A DNA stretch of 13,674 bases from Pseudomonadota bacterium (GCA_022360105.1 JAKSDL010000024.1:1-13674), one strand, 5' to 3'; counted from the first letter of the stretch, positions 1 to 6,261 are shown. Numbers and translations: made by a program. The notes: generated from the letters alone by a model not told the origin.

Positions 1-2
1 AA

Positions 3-89
3 CAGGCCCAGGGTATGGCTCTTGGTGCAAACATAACAACCAACACAAGTTCAGTTGGTTTGTCTTTCCAAATGAAATACGGAAACTAA
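3..89 (+). CDS. C-terminal end of an unidentified protein (5' truncated by the window)
   Basis: Only the last 28 codons are visible, ending in TAA at 87-89. The third frame reads without a stop and finishes in alternating polar and hydrophobic residues (...SSVGLSFQMKYGN), which resembles the terminal strand of an outer-membrane beta-barrel, but the fragment is too short to assign a family. The other two frames have stops at 34-36 and near 92-94, so the choice of frame rests mainly on its stop sitting 65 bp before a strong terminator. The function is unknown. Confidence 0.45.
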   Translation, partial: QAQGMALGANITTNTSSVGLSFQMKYGN

Positions 90-153
90 AAAACTAAAAC
101 TCTGGCAAAGCGGGCTCATTGATGCCCGACTCCCTCAATGAGGCTTGGTTGAT

Positions 154-190
154 AAAGGCCTTTTGGCATCCGCCAAAAGGCCTTTTTTTT
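154..190 (+). terminator. Strong rho-independent terminator
   Basis: A perfect 14-bp stem (154-167 with 172-185) closes a 4-nt ATCC loop and runs into a tract of T residues ending at 190. It lies about 65 bp after the stop of the partial gene and most likely ends that transcript. Two mutually exclusive weaker hairpins (111-128 and 115-142) lie just upstream. Confidence 0.9.
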
Positions 191-238
191 ATTTCTGTAA
201 ACTGAGATTTTGTGGGCATCATAACCATTTCATTAAAT

Positions 239-309
239 CCCGGAGGGATGACATATAGTAGCCAGCGGTGTCAACCGCTGGTTGGAGGCTATCAGCTGCT
301 CCTCCTGGG
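239..309. repeat. REP-like palindromic element, nested hairpin
   Basis: An inner perfect 8-bp stem (262-269 with 274-281, loop GTCA) is enclosed by an outer arm CCCGGAGG (239-246) that pairs with 301-309 with one bulged T at 306. The whole element can fold as one long imperfect hairpin. It lies between a terminator and the next gene and has the size and shape of dispersed REP/RAYT-type extragenic repeats. Only one copy is in the window, so its repeat status is inferred from structure. A 65-codon minus-strand reading frame across it looks fortuitous. Confidence 0.55.
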
Positions 310-396
310 CTATGCCAGTAAGGCGAAAAAATGGAGTCATTTATCAAAAAATGATTTTGTGCTACAAAGGTAGAAACAATAAACAGATCAGCACTG

Positions 397-603
397 ATGA
401 AAACCATGAAATCCAAAGTAGATCGCTCAGTCGTTAAGAAATTTAAAGCCGAACAAGCAGAAAACGATTTTAAATTCTGGCAATCCAGATCCTATACAGA
501 AAGGCTAGAAACACTCGAATCCATCAGAAACGAATACATCAGCTGGAAATATGGTAATCAACCAGGATTTCAAAGAGTTTATTCGGTTATTAAACCAGAA
601 TAA
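397..603 (+). CDS. Small hypothetical protein paired with a nucleotidyltransferase (putative antitoxin-like partner)
   Basis: This gene encodes 68 residues, charged and mostly helical in appearance, with a central block FWQSRSYTERLETLESIRNEY-like (about residues 27-47) and a C-terminal GFQRVYSVIKPE. I recall small proteins of this pattern commonly encoded just upstream of MNT-fold nucleotidyltransferases, but no biochemical role is known to me. Its last 53 nt overlap the start of the next gene in another frame, which suggests translational coupling. ATG at 397 was chosen; a second in-frame ATG at 406 is possible, and neither has a good Shine-Dalgarno. An antitoxin role is inferred from pairing only. 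Confidence 0.7.
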   Translation: MKTMKSKVDRSVVKKFKAEQAENDFKFWQSRSYTERLETLESIRNEYISWKYGNQPGFQRVYSVIKPE

Positions 604-991
604 TGTCAAATATTTAGTGGTTGGAGGATATGCGGTGGCGTTTCACGGTCATCCTCGTTACACCAAAGACTTGGATCTATGGATTTGGATTAATGAAATA
701 AATGCAGTTAATCTAATTAAGAGTTTAAAAGAATTTGGTTTTCAGTCATTGGATTTGAAACCCGAGGATTTCCTTAAACCCGGGTACATTATTCAACTTG
801 GTCATCCACCAAATCGCATAGACTTGATAACTGAGGTTCAAGGTGTGGATTTTGATATTTGTTTCGAATCCAGAATAGAGACTGAAATAGAAGGAGTTAT
901 GATATCTTTTATAGACCTGGAAAATTTAAAGAAAAACAAAAAAGCTGTAGGAAGGCATCAGGACTTGGCTGATATTGAAAATCTTGAATAA
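551..991 (+). CDS. MNT-type nucleotidyltransferase (DUF6036/AbiEii-like)
   Basis: The 146-residue protein carries the minimal nucleotidyltransferase signature: GGYAVAFHG at about 25-33, then the metal-binding pair in KDLDLW (Asp40, Asp42), and a third Asp in NRIDLI (Asp91). These residues normally bind Mg2+ and NTP and transfer a nucleotide to a protein, RNA or small molecule. The C-terminus (LENLKKNKKAVGRHQDLADIENLE) is the usual basic helical tail of this group. The start at 551 overlaps the upstream gene by 53 nt, but no later start would keep the GGY motif with its preceding helix. Proteins of this fold act as toxins or antitoxins in systems such as AbiE and HEPN-MNT; no HEPN gene is present here. 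The target is unknown. Confidence 0.85.
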   Translation: MVINQDFKEFIRLLNQNNVKYLVVGGYAVAFHGHPRYTKDLDLWIWINEINAVNLIKSLKEFGFQSLDLKPEDFLKPGYIIQLGHPPNRIDLITEVQGVDFDICFESRIETEIEGVMISFIDLENLKKNKKAVGRHQDLADIENLE

Positions 992-1034
992 CAGGTTTTT
1001 GATTGTTTGATTACTGAACAAACAACGATACCTG
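992..1034 (+). other. Imperfect hairpin directly after the nucleotidyltransferase gene
   Basis: An outer 5-bp stem CAGGT/ACCTG (992-996 with 1030-1034) and an inner 7-bp stem TTGTTTG/CAAACAA (1003-1009 with 1019-1025) are separated by an internal loop. It starts at the first base after the stop codon. No T-tract follows, so it is not a canonical terminator; it may be a 3' end stabiliser or chance. Confidence 0.35.
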
Positions 1035-1048
1035 AGAAGACAAAAACT

Positions 1049-1070
1049 GATGGGTAACGAGTTATCCATC
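1049..1070. repeat. 22-nt palindrome, copy 1 of 3
   Basis: The sequence starts GATGGGTAAC and ends GTTATCCATC, folding into a near-perfect stem with one G-T wobble and a very short loop. It is identical to the copy at 1214-1235 and related to the copy at 1133-1154. It looks like a short extragenic palindrome (REP-like) rather than a protein-binding operator, because of its full self-complementarity and placement at a 3' end. Confidence 0.75.
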
Positions 1071-1132
1071 AATTTGGCCGGAAGAAAAATTAGGTATTTT
1101 GTTGCATAAAGCTGAATGTCATCTATTTGTAG

Positions 1133-1154
1133 GATGGGCAACTTGTTGCCCATC
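1133..1154. repeat. 22-nt palindrome, copy 2 of 3 (perfect stem variant)
   Basis: The arms GATGGGCAAC and GTTGCCCATC are perfectly complementary around a central TT. Relative to the outer copies, T to C and paired A/T to G changes keep the stem intact (GTAAC/GTTAT becomes GCAAC/GTTGC). This compensated change is evidence that the fold, not the primary sequence, is maintained. Confidence 0.75.
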
Positions 1155-1213
1155 AACCGGATTAATTACAGGAAACAAAACTTGCTTTTTTGAAAGTGCC
1201 AATTGTTCAAAAT

Positions 1214-1235
1214 GATGGGTAACGAGTTATCCATC
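1214..1235. repeat. 22-nt palindrome, copy 3 of 3
   Basis: This copy is base-for-base identical to the one at 1049-1070 and in the same orientation. Copy starts are 84 and 81 nt apart, while the DNA between copies shows no obvious similarity. Confidence 0.75.
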
Positions 1236-1357
1236 CAACGCCATTAACAGTTGAATATTATCAATTGGTTATTAAAATGAAAAAACAAGGAGTTTTGCAA
1301 GTTCTTGAATAATCAATAATCAACTCTCAATAGTTAACTGTTAATTAGGATGGGGAG

Positions 1358-1388
1358 GTAGGGTGGATCAAGCGATAGCGGATCCACC
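1358..1388. repeat. GTAGGGTGG-type palindromic repeat, copy A
   Basis: A short lead GTAGG is followed by a perfect 8-bp stem (1362-1369 with 1381-1388) around an 11-nt loop that can itself form GC/GC. It begins nine bases past the stop of the minus-strand ATPase gene. The same element in inverted and diverged form lies at 2569-2604, on the other side of that gene. Repeats beginning GTAGGGTGG are, to my knowledge, common in unrelated bacterial genomes. Confidence 0.65.
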
Positions 1389-1397
1389 GGGGAGTAT

Positions 1398-2480
1398 TTA
1401 AATCCTAAGACCTGACTTGTCAAAGAGGAAAGCTCTGGAGGTGTCGATGCCGATTTCGGCTTTGTCACCGGACTTGAGGTCGGAATGACCGGCATGTTCG
1501 ATAGTCATTCTACCGATTTCGGTGTCCATGTAAACGTAAGACACCCCACCCATTTGCTCCACCAGCCCGACCGGTCCTTTTAATACAAATTTTGATTCAC
1601 CGGGCTCCACGAAATGCTCCGGTCTTAAGCCAACCTCAACTGTATCTCCATTTGCCGGGGCGGAACTTCGGGCTTCAACTTCGATTTCCACTTTGTTTAG
1701 TACCTGTAGTTCTACTTTTACCGTGTTTCCGTTTGAGCCTTTAACGATCCCTTCCACAAAATTCATCTTAGGAGACCCGATAAAACCTCCTACAAATTGA
1801 TTATCGGGGTTGTCATATAACTCAATGGGTGAACCGATCTGCTCAATTCTGCCCGCTCTCAACACCACAATACGGTCAGCCAGGGTCATGGCTTCGGTCT
1901 GATCGTGAGTTACGTAGATCATTGTAGAATTGAGACTTTCATGCAGTTTGGCTATCTCAATTCTCATTTGAACACGCAATTCAGCATCCAGGTTGGAAAG
2001 CGGCTCATCCAATAAAAATACTTTGGGTTCCCTTACGATCGATCGACCGATGGCAACTCTTTGTCTTTGACCTCCTGACAGCGTTTTTGGTTTACGGTCC
2101 AGCAGTGCATCCAATTCCAGAATCTTGGCGGCTTTTTGCACCCGCTCCTCAATTTCCTCTTTAGGCACTTTGTTCATTTTAAGGCCGAATCCCATATTGT
2201 CGTAAACGTTCATATGAGGATAGAGTGCATAGGATTGGAAAACCATGGCGACACCCCGTTCTGCGGGCTCAACGTTGGTTACATCAGCACCGTCGATTTG
2301 CAAAGTACCGGATGTTATCTCGTCCAGTCCGGCTATCAGGCGCAAAAGGGTGGATTTTCCGCAGCCGGAAGGACCGACAAACACAACAAACTCACCGTTA
2401 TCGATCGTAAAATTAACGTCATGAATGACATGCGCGTCTCCAAAGGATTTATTTATGTTTTTGAAGTCAAGTCCTGCCAT
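1398..2480 (-). CDS. Carbohydrate ABC importer ATPase (MalK/UgpC/MsmK family)
   Basis: The 360-residue protein hydrolyses ATP to power sugar import and sits on the cytoplasmic face of the two permeases encoded upstream. Visible motifs in order: Walker [10 protein letters not shown] (36-44), Q-loop Gln82, signature LSGGQ (134-138), Walker B VFLLDEP (154-160), D-loop SNLDA and H-loop His192. After about residue 240 comes the TOBE/MalK-type regulatory domain with the typical GLRPEHF. Length is normal for the family. ATG at 2480 has a clear AGGAG six bases upstream. A 237-bp gap with three hairpins separates it from the permease gene, so it may have its own promoter, or be shared by several importers as MsmK-type ATPases are. 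The sugar cannot be read from this subunit. Confidence 0.96.
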   Translation of the reverse strand: MAGLDFKNINKSFGDAHVIHDVNFTIDNGEFVVFVGPSGCGKSTLLRLIAGLDEITSGTLQIDGADVTNVEPAERGVAMVFQSYALYPHMNVYDNMGFGLKMNKVPKEEIEERVQKAAKILELDALLDRKPKTLSGGQRQRVAIGRSIVREPKVFLLDEPLSNLDAELRVQMRIEIAKLHESLNSTMIYVTHDQTEAMTLADRIVVLRAGRIEQIGSPIELYDNPDNQFVGGFIGSPKMNFVEGIVKGSNGNTVKVELQVLNKVEIEVEARSSAPANGDTVEVGLRPEHFVEPGESKFVLKGPVGLVEQMGGVSYVYMDTEIGRMTIEHAGHSDLKSGDKAEIGIDTSRAFLFDKSGLRI

Positions 2481-2568
2481 GGTTGCTCCTGGGTTGTGAT
2501 TTGATGCTGAAGTCGATTTGCTCTTTTTTAATTACAGTGTGTTATTAAACATTCTTATTTGTTCGGTT

Positions 2569-2604
2569 GGTGGATTCGTCGCATCGCTCCTTAACCCACC
2601 CTAC
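2569..2604. repeat. GTAGGGTGG-type palindromic repeat, copy B (inverted relative to copy A)
   Basis: Read on the minus strand it begins GTAGGGTGGGTTAAGGAGCG, matching copy A in the first nine bases and in overall design. The stem pairs 2569-2576 with 2593-2600 with a single A-C mismatch. It lies upstream of the ATPase gene, so copies A and B bracket that gene in opposite orientations. Confidence 0.65.
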
Positions 2605-2633
2605 AGTTTTTTCTATTGTTTAGGATCTATCAA

Positions 2634-2660
2634 TTGTTGTTTGTCATCGATAAACAACAA
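2634..2660. repeat. 9-bp perfect hairpin in the ABC gap
   Basis: TTGTTGTTT (2634-2642) pairs perfectly with AAACAACAA (2652-2660) around a 9-nt loop containing ATCGAT. No T-run follows on the minus strand. It could be a transcript-stabilising or processing hairpin. Confidence 0.5.
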
Positions 2661-2666
2661 CCTATC

Positions 2667-2686
2667 GGCGGGGACGTAGCCCCGCC
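2667..2686. repeat. GC-rich hairpin (GGCGGGG/CCCCGCC)
   Basis: A perfect 7-bp GC-only stem (2667-2673 with 2680-2686) with a 6-nt loop stands out in this AT-rich gap. It begins about 30 bases after the stop of the second permease on the minus strand. A following T-tract is absent, so a role as mRNA 3' boundary or as a dispersed repeat is more likely than termination. Confidence 0.55.
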
Positions 2687-2717
2687 CTCCCGTTATCAAT
2701 GCATTCTCAGAAGTTTC

Positions 2718-3569
2718 CTATCCTTTGGTTGCTCCCAGGGTTAGTCCTGCGATGAAGTGTTTTTGCAGCAGGAAGAATAGGATAACCGGTGGAAACGCAG
2801 CCACAATCGAACCGGCTGATACCAGTTGCCATTGGGATATCCATTGGCCGTTGAGCGTTTTGAGGCCAGCCGTCACAGGTAATGCATGGTCTCCCTGAAC
2901 TAATACTGTTGCCCAAAAATAGTCGTTCCAGATGAAAGTGAATACGAGTACTGCCAATGCTGCCAGGGCCGGTCTTACCAAAGGCAGAACAATATTCCAG
3001 AATATTCTGAACTCACTGACACCATCGATTCTGGCGGATTCCACCAACTCAAAAGGTAGAGCCTTCATAAAATTCCGCATAAACAGGGTGCAAAATCCTG
3101 CCTGGAAAGCAGCATGGAAGAGCACCAGACCTGTTATCGTATCGTACAAACCTGTCCGTACAGAGAGATCCCGAACGGGCACCATCAGGATCTGGAAAGG
3201 CACAAAGTTCCCGGCAATAAACACGAAAAAGATGAGCATATTGGCGCGAAACTTATAGGTAGAAAGTGCGTACCCGGTCAAACAGGAGATAGCCAGGGTA
3301 AAGACCATGGTTGGCAGCGTCACCTTGAAGGAATTTAAGATATAAAGACCGGTATTGGACTGAAAGAATATGGCCGAATAATTTTCGATAAGATTAAAAC
3401 TTGTTGGTATGCCCCAGTAATTTCCTGCGTTTACATCTCCAGCCGAGCGAATAGATGTCAGCATGACCGCCAGCAAGGGAAGCAACCAGATGAAAAGAGC
3501 AATGGGTAGCGCAGTTTTGTAGAGGCGCTGCAAGTTAGCTGAACTTTTTTCAATTGGTTTAGGGAACAT
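2718..3569 (-). CDS. Carbohydrate ABC importer permease 2 (MalG/UgpE type)
   Basis: The 283-residue inner-membrane protein has about six hydrophobic segments (roughly 20-38, 84-104, 111-131, 145-165, 202-218, 249-270). The EAA loop that docks the ATPase is present as ELVESARIDGVSEF (174-187) followed by the usual I-LPL-RPAL. The region FIWNDYFWA is typical of CUT1 MalG-like permeases. It begins four bases after the stop of permease 1, with a GGAAGGA ribosome binding site inside the end of that gene, so the two are cotranscribed and translationally coupled. Length is normal. The substrate is probably an oligosaccharide or galactoside, inferred only from neighbouring gal genes. Confidence 0.95.
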   Translation of the reverse strand: MFPKPIEKSSANLQRLYKTALPIALFIWLLPLLAVMLTSIRSAGDVNAGNYWGIPTSFNLIENYSAIFFQSNTGLYILNSFKVTLPTMVFTLAISCLTGYALSTYKFRANMLIFFVFIAGNFVPFQILMVPVRDLSVRTGLYDTITGLVLFHAAFQAGFCTLFMRNFMKALPFELVESARIDGVSEFRIFWNIVLPLVRPALAALAVLVFTFIWNDYFWATVLVQGDHALPVTAGLKTLNGQWISQWQLVSAGSIVAAFPPVILFFLLQKHFIAGLTLGATKG

Positions 3570-3573
3570 AGTG

Positions 3574-4485
3574 TTATCCTTCCTTTTCTTGTTTATACAT
3601 GCGCCATAAGAAGAAAGCGATGTAGAACATCATAATAAAAAACAAGACAGTGGCAATCGTCGCACCGTAACCCATGCGATAGCCGTATTCAGATAAAGCC
3701 GTTTCGTACATGTAGTAAGCCAGTACTCGACTTGATCCATATGGTCCTCCCTGAGTCATAATGGATATTAGATCGAATGACCGGAGCGCCCCAATGACAG
3801 TCACTACAACAGCGATAAACGTTGCCGGACGAAGTTGGGGTAAAATTACATACCAGAGCATTCTCCAACCCTTGGCGTTATCCAGTCTGCCTGCTTCAAC
3901 CAAATCGGGTGACACATTGTTAAGGCCAGTCAGAAAAAGAATCATGCAGTAGGCAATCTGGGGCCAGAGTCCGGCGAAGATAATGCCATAGGTTACATAT
4001 CTTTCGTCACCCAGTATTGTTGGAGCACTTTCACCAAATAGTTTAAAAGCCAGGGCTAAGATTCCATTGGTAGGATCATACAGCCAGGTAAACACCAATC
4101 CGACCACCACTTGTGAGATTACAAACGGAAAGAAAAACAGTGATTTATATATTCTAATTCCGGTAACTGTCTGGTTGAGAAACAGGGCGATGAACAGTCC
4201 GACCGGAACAGCCGCCATGTAGAGAATCAGCCAGATGATGTTGTTTTTGATGGAGATAAAGAAATCGGGATCGATCAACAGTTCCTTGTAGTTTTCCAAG
4301 CCGATGAACACTTTGGGGCTGAGTCCGTCCCACTCGTAGAACGATATCCAGATACTCTGGAAAATGGGAAGAATTACATAGATCAGGAACATGAGAAGCC
4401 CGGGTGCCATGAATAGCCAGGGCGTGATCGCTATGCGGTTTCGTTGCCAGAACGATTTGTGAGCACCTGCTGTCGCGTTTGCCAT
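3574..4485 (-). CDS. Carbohydrate ABC importer permease 1 (MalF/UgpA type)
   Basis: From the ATG at 4485 the protein has 303 residues. It shows the conserved N-terminal WLFMAPGLL segment, about six membrane helices, the EAA loop DLVEAGRLDNAKGW (194-207, with Asn where Gly is usual in the DGA core), and the family-typical SFDLISIMTQGGP (237-248). The frame is open for 21 more codons upstream to an ATG at 4548, but that extension would run through a perfect 16-bp hairpin, whereas the ATG at 4485 has AAGGA nine bases ahead and gives the usual N-terminus. It pairs with the MalG-type protein encoded immediately downstream to form the transmembrane channel. Confidence 0.95.
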   Translation of the reverse strand: MANATAGAHKSFWQRNRIAITPWLFMAPGLLMFLIYVILPIFQSIWISFYEWDGLSPKVFIGLENYKELLIDPDFFISIKNNIIWLILYMAAVPVGLFIALFLNQTVTGIRIYKSLFFFPFVISQVVVGLVFTWLYDPTNGILALAFKLFGESAPTILGDERYVTYGIIFAGLWPQIAYCMILFLTGLNNVSPDLVEAGRLDNAKGWRMLWYVILPQLRPATFIAVVVTVIGALRSFDLISIMTQGGPYGSSRVLAYYMYETALSEYGYRMGYGATIATVLFFIMMFYIAFFLWRMYKQEKEG

Positions 4486-4520
4486 GAGGGTCTTTCCTTT
4501 TTTAAATTCTTGTTTCTCTT

Positions 4521-4560
4521 GTTTCCAACCTGATGAAAAAATAATCATCAGGTTGGAAAC
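4521..4560. repeat. Perfect 16-bp intergenic hairpin between binding-protein and permease genes
   Basis: Arms 4521-4536 and 4545-4560 are exactly complementary around an 8-nt AT loop. It starts 47 bases past the binding-protein stop and lies 35 bases before the permease ATG. No T-tract follows on the minus strand, so full termination is unlikely. In E. coli, REP hairpins between malE and malF protect the binding-protein mRNA from 3' decay and set its higher expression; the same role is inferred here. Confidence 0.75.
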
Positions 4561-4607
4561 AGTATCCTCAAAGCCGAAAATAAGCTAAACGGCCTTGAAC
4601 AGCCGGA

Positions 4608-5837
4608 TTATTTATAGACCTTTCTTTGGATGTTATCCAAACGCTTGAGAATCCTCTGTCGGCGTTCCGGAAAGATCATATACTGCTGGAAACCTTCCAT
4701 GCCGGCTTTGGCCATTTGAGCAGGAGCGTCACGATCATAGAACTGCGCGATTCCGTGGGCATTACTCAGAATTTTAAAACCGGCTTTCAGGAATTTATCA
4801 TCAGCAACTTTAGCCTGATTGTTAACAGGGAGTTGACCAAGAATCAAGTTCCATTCTGTTTGAATATCCGGTTGTCCAATAAAAGCCAGAAAGGTTCGTG
4901 CATCTTTCTTGTTTTTGGCTTTTGCAGGGATGTGAAATGTGTCGGTTGGTGCATCTTCCGCTTTGGGAAGTCCGGGAGTGATTTCCGGGAATTGGAAGAA
5001 ATCAAGGGTATCATCAGTCAGGCCTGCTTCTTTCAGCGGAGCAACTGCAAAGTTACCCATCACGTACATGGCGGCTTTTCCCTGAACCATAGGAGCAAGA
5101 GCTTCCTGCCAGGAAAAGGTGGCATGATTCTTAATGAAATAACCGGGTTTTACCAATTCATCCCAGCGATCAAAAACCTTTTGAATTCTGGGGTCTGTGT
5201 ACTTAATCTTACCGGCTGTAAGATCCATATGAACTTCATAGCCATTAACACGCAGATTTAAATAATCAAACACTCCCGCTGTCGTCCACAGGTATTTGGT
5301 TCCGATGGTAATCGGTGTAACATTGTTTTTCTTCAATGTGGCGCAGGCTGCCAAAAACTGATTCCAGGTCTTGGGAACGGCAATGCCAAATTTTTCGAAG
5401 ATATCCTTTCGATAATAAACTCCCCATTGGTAGTAAGTATAAGGAACGCCCCATTTCTTGCCATTGATGGTCATGGAACCTGCAGTGGCAGCAAGACTTT
5501 TATTGTAGCCCGCTTTTTCCCAGACATCCGTTACATCCTCAAACAACCCTGCCTTAACGAAAGGAGCCATTCTGTTTCCTGCATACCAGGCTGCAACGTC
5601 CGGCGCTTCAGCAGTTAAAAAGTTACGGATGGAGGTTTTGTACCCTTCGTGATCAAAGAGATTCCATTTTACTTTGATGTTTGGATATTTTTTTTCAAAC
5701 TTGTCGATTACCATTTCAAACGCTCTTTTTGGTGCAGGATCAGAACCATCATAATTGATGATTAATTCACCAGCCCAAGCCAGTTGGCTGAGGAAAAATG
5801 CGCTCAGTGTAAAAGCTGCAATTAGTACCGATCTCAT
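4608..5837 (-). CDS. Periplasmic sugar-binding protein of an ABC importer (extracellular solute-binding family 1)
   Basis: From the ATG at 5837 the protein has 409 residues with a clear Sec signal peptide (basic start MRS, hydrophobic core, LAWA-GE cleavage near 22/23) and no lipobox, which implies release into a periplasm. The mature part shows the family pattern: Asp/Glu-rich first strand, FEKKYPNIKVKW, aromatic-rich ligand-site segments (VPYTYYQWGVYYRKDIF) and a GKAAMYVMGNF motif. The frame is open back to a GTG at 5906, but GGGAG nine bases before 5837 and the signal peptide support the shorter form. It delivers sugar to the permeases encoded next. The sugar is not readable from sequence; adjacent galK/galT suggest a galactose-containing ligand. 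Confidence 0.93.
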   Translation of the reverse strand: MRSVLIAAFTLSAFFLSQLAWAGELIINYDGSDPAPKRAFEMVIDKFEKKYPNIKVKWNLFDHEGYKTSIRNFLTAEAPDVAAWYAGNRMAPFVKAGLFEDVTDVWEKAGYNKSLAATAGSMTINGKKWGVPYTYYQWGVYYRKDIFEKFGIAVPKTWNQFLAACATLKKNNVTPITIGTKYLWTTAGVFDYLNLRVNGYEVHMDLTAGKIKYTDPRIQKVFDRWDELVKPGYFIKNHATFSWQEALAPMVQGKAAMYVMGNFAVAPLKEAGLTDDTLDFFQFPEITPGLPKAEDAPTDTFHIPAKAKNKKDARTFLAFIGQPDIQTEWNLILGQLPVNNQAKVADDKFLKAGFKILSNAHGIAQFYDRDAPAQMAKAGMEGFQQYMIFPERRQRILKRLDNIQRKVYK

Positions 5838-5907
5838 TTTATGTCTCCCTTTTTTGGGTTGAACGATAAACTGGATTGGTGACGCCGACTCCAAAGGATC
5901 TAACACA

Positions 5908-5941
5908 TTAGAGGGAGCGGCTGAACACCAATCTCCTCCTT
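5908..5941 (-). promoter_or_regulatory. Perfect Shine-Dalgarno and six-codon leader ORF upstream of the binding protein
   Basis: On the minus strand TAAGGAGG (5934-5941) is a complete match to the anti-Shine-Dalgarno, followed six bases later by GTG (5926-5928), five sense codons (Phe-Ser-Arg-Ser-Leu) and TAA (5908-5910). One base later a GTG (5906) opens an in-frame extension of the binding-protein gene. The unusually strong site sits about 97 bases before the real ATG. It may be a leader peptide affecting translation or mRNA stability, or a ribosome standby site. Confidence 0.35.
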
Positions 5942-6056
5942 AAAAAAAACTCACCTCCCCAACCATTTCCGGGGATATGGGATAGCCAGGGGAATTGGCC
6001 TTAAACCAGATCAATCTTGGCATTTTTTTTAACACCTTTTTTAAAAACATTTATGG

Positions 6057-6092
6057 CACGACCGGCAGAAGGTGTCGGCAAATCCGGTCGTG
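6057..6092 (-). other. Hairpin with 9-bp perfect stem in the galK-importer gap
   Basis: CACGACCGG (6057-6065) pairs with CCGGTCGTG (6084-6092) across an 18-nt loop. Reading on the minus strand it is followed within ten bases by a short T-run, so it may be a weak terminator of the gal transcript. If the promoter-like pair at 6107-6135 is real, it would instead be a 5' leader hairpin of the importer mRNA. Confidence 0.45.
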
Positions 6093-6193
6093 TTAATCAA
6101 CGCAGATTAATAGTTAGTGACTGAACGAAAACCAATTTAATCCATACCAATAAAAGCTTTGAAAGCAGTTTGGTACTTCGAAGTTCAGTGTTT

Positions 6194-6261
6194 TCAGCCT
6201 TCAGCGATCAGCCGGTTATTGCATGCAATTGTAATGTCTTAAACTCAAAGCTGACGGCTGA
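6194..6261. repeat. Inverted repeat with a central 12-bp palindrome
   Basis: TCAGCCTTCAGC (6194-6205) and GCTGACGGCTGA (6250-6261) are inverted copies with one mismatch, 44 bases apart. Near the middle lies the perfect palindrome ATTGCATGCAAT (6218-6229). The arms contain internal short repetition (TCAGC units). It could be a dispersed repeat or a looped binding arrangement; nothing in the window decides. Confidence 0.45.

Larger units (their letters stand above)
992..1397. other. Gene-free 406-bp stretch rich in palindromes
   Basis: I see no credible gene here; a 76-codon minus-strand frame (926-1156) overlaps the nucleotidyltransferase and two palindromes and looks fortuitous. The stretch holds the hairpin at 992-1034, three related 22-nt palindromes at 1049, 1133 and 1214, an AT-rich part (1240-1345), and a further hairpin at 1358-1388 just past the stop of the ABC ATPase gene that reads in from the right. 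The two flanking genes are convergent, so this is a shared 3' region, but no canonical T-tract terminator is visible. Confidence 0.6.
2481..2717 (-). other. 237-bp gap inside the ABC cluster, three successive hairpins
   Basis: The interval separates the second permease from the ATPase gene. It contains hairpins at 2667-2686, 2634-2660 and 2569-2604 (listed in transcription order), then an AT-rich part and the ATPase ribosome binding site. No T-tract follows any of the hairpins. I found no convincing promoter and no coding frame. Confidence 0.55.

Noticed and set aside
219..416. 65-codon minus-strand reading frame
   Set aside because: It runs through the palindromic element at 239-309 and into the start of the small gene; composition is not protein-like and no ribosome site precedes it.
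926..1156. 76-codon minus-strand reading frame
   Set aside because: It overlaps the end of the nucleotidyltransferase gene and covers two of the 22-nt palindromes; no homology is recognised.
1049..1235. The three palindromes as a CRISPR array
   Set aside because: Only three units, the repeats are fully self-complementary and 22 nt, spacers are about 60 nt, and no cas gene is present.
4486..4548. Longer N-terminus of permease 1 from the ATG at 4548
   Set aside because: It would translate through a perfect 16-bp hairpin and lacks a ribosome site; the ATG at 4485 has both a Shine-Dalgarno and the family-typical N-terminus.
4626..5261. 211-codon plus-strand frame antisense to the binding protein
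   Set aside because: The opposite strand encodes a well-supported binding protein with motifs along its full length; this frame shows no family features.
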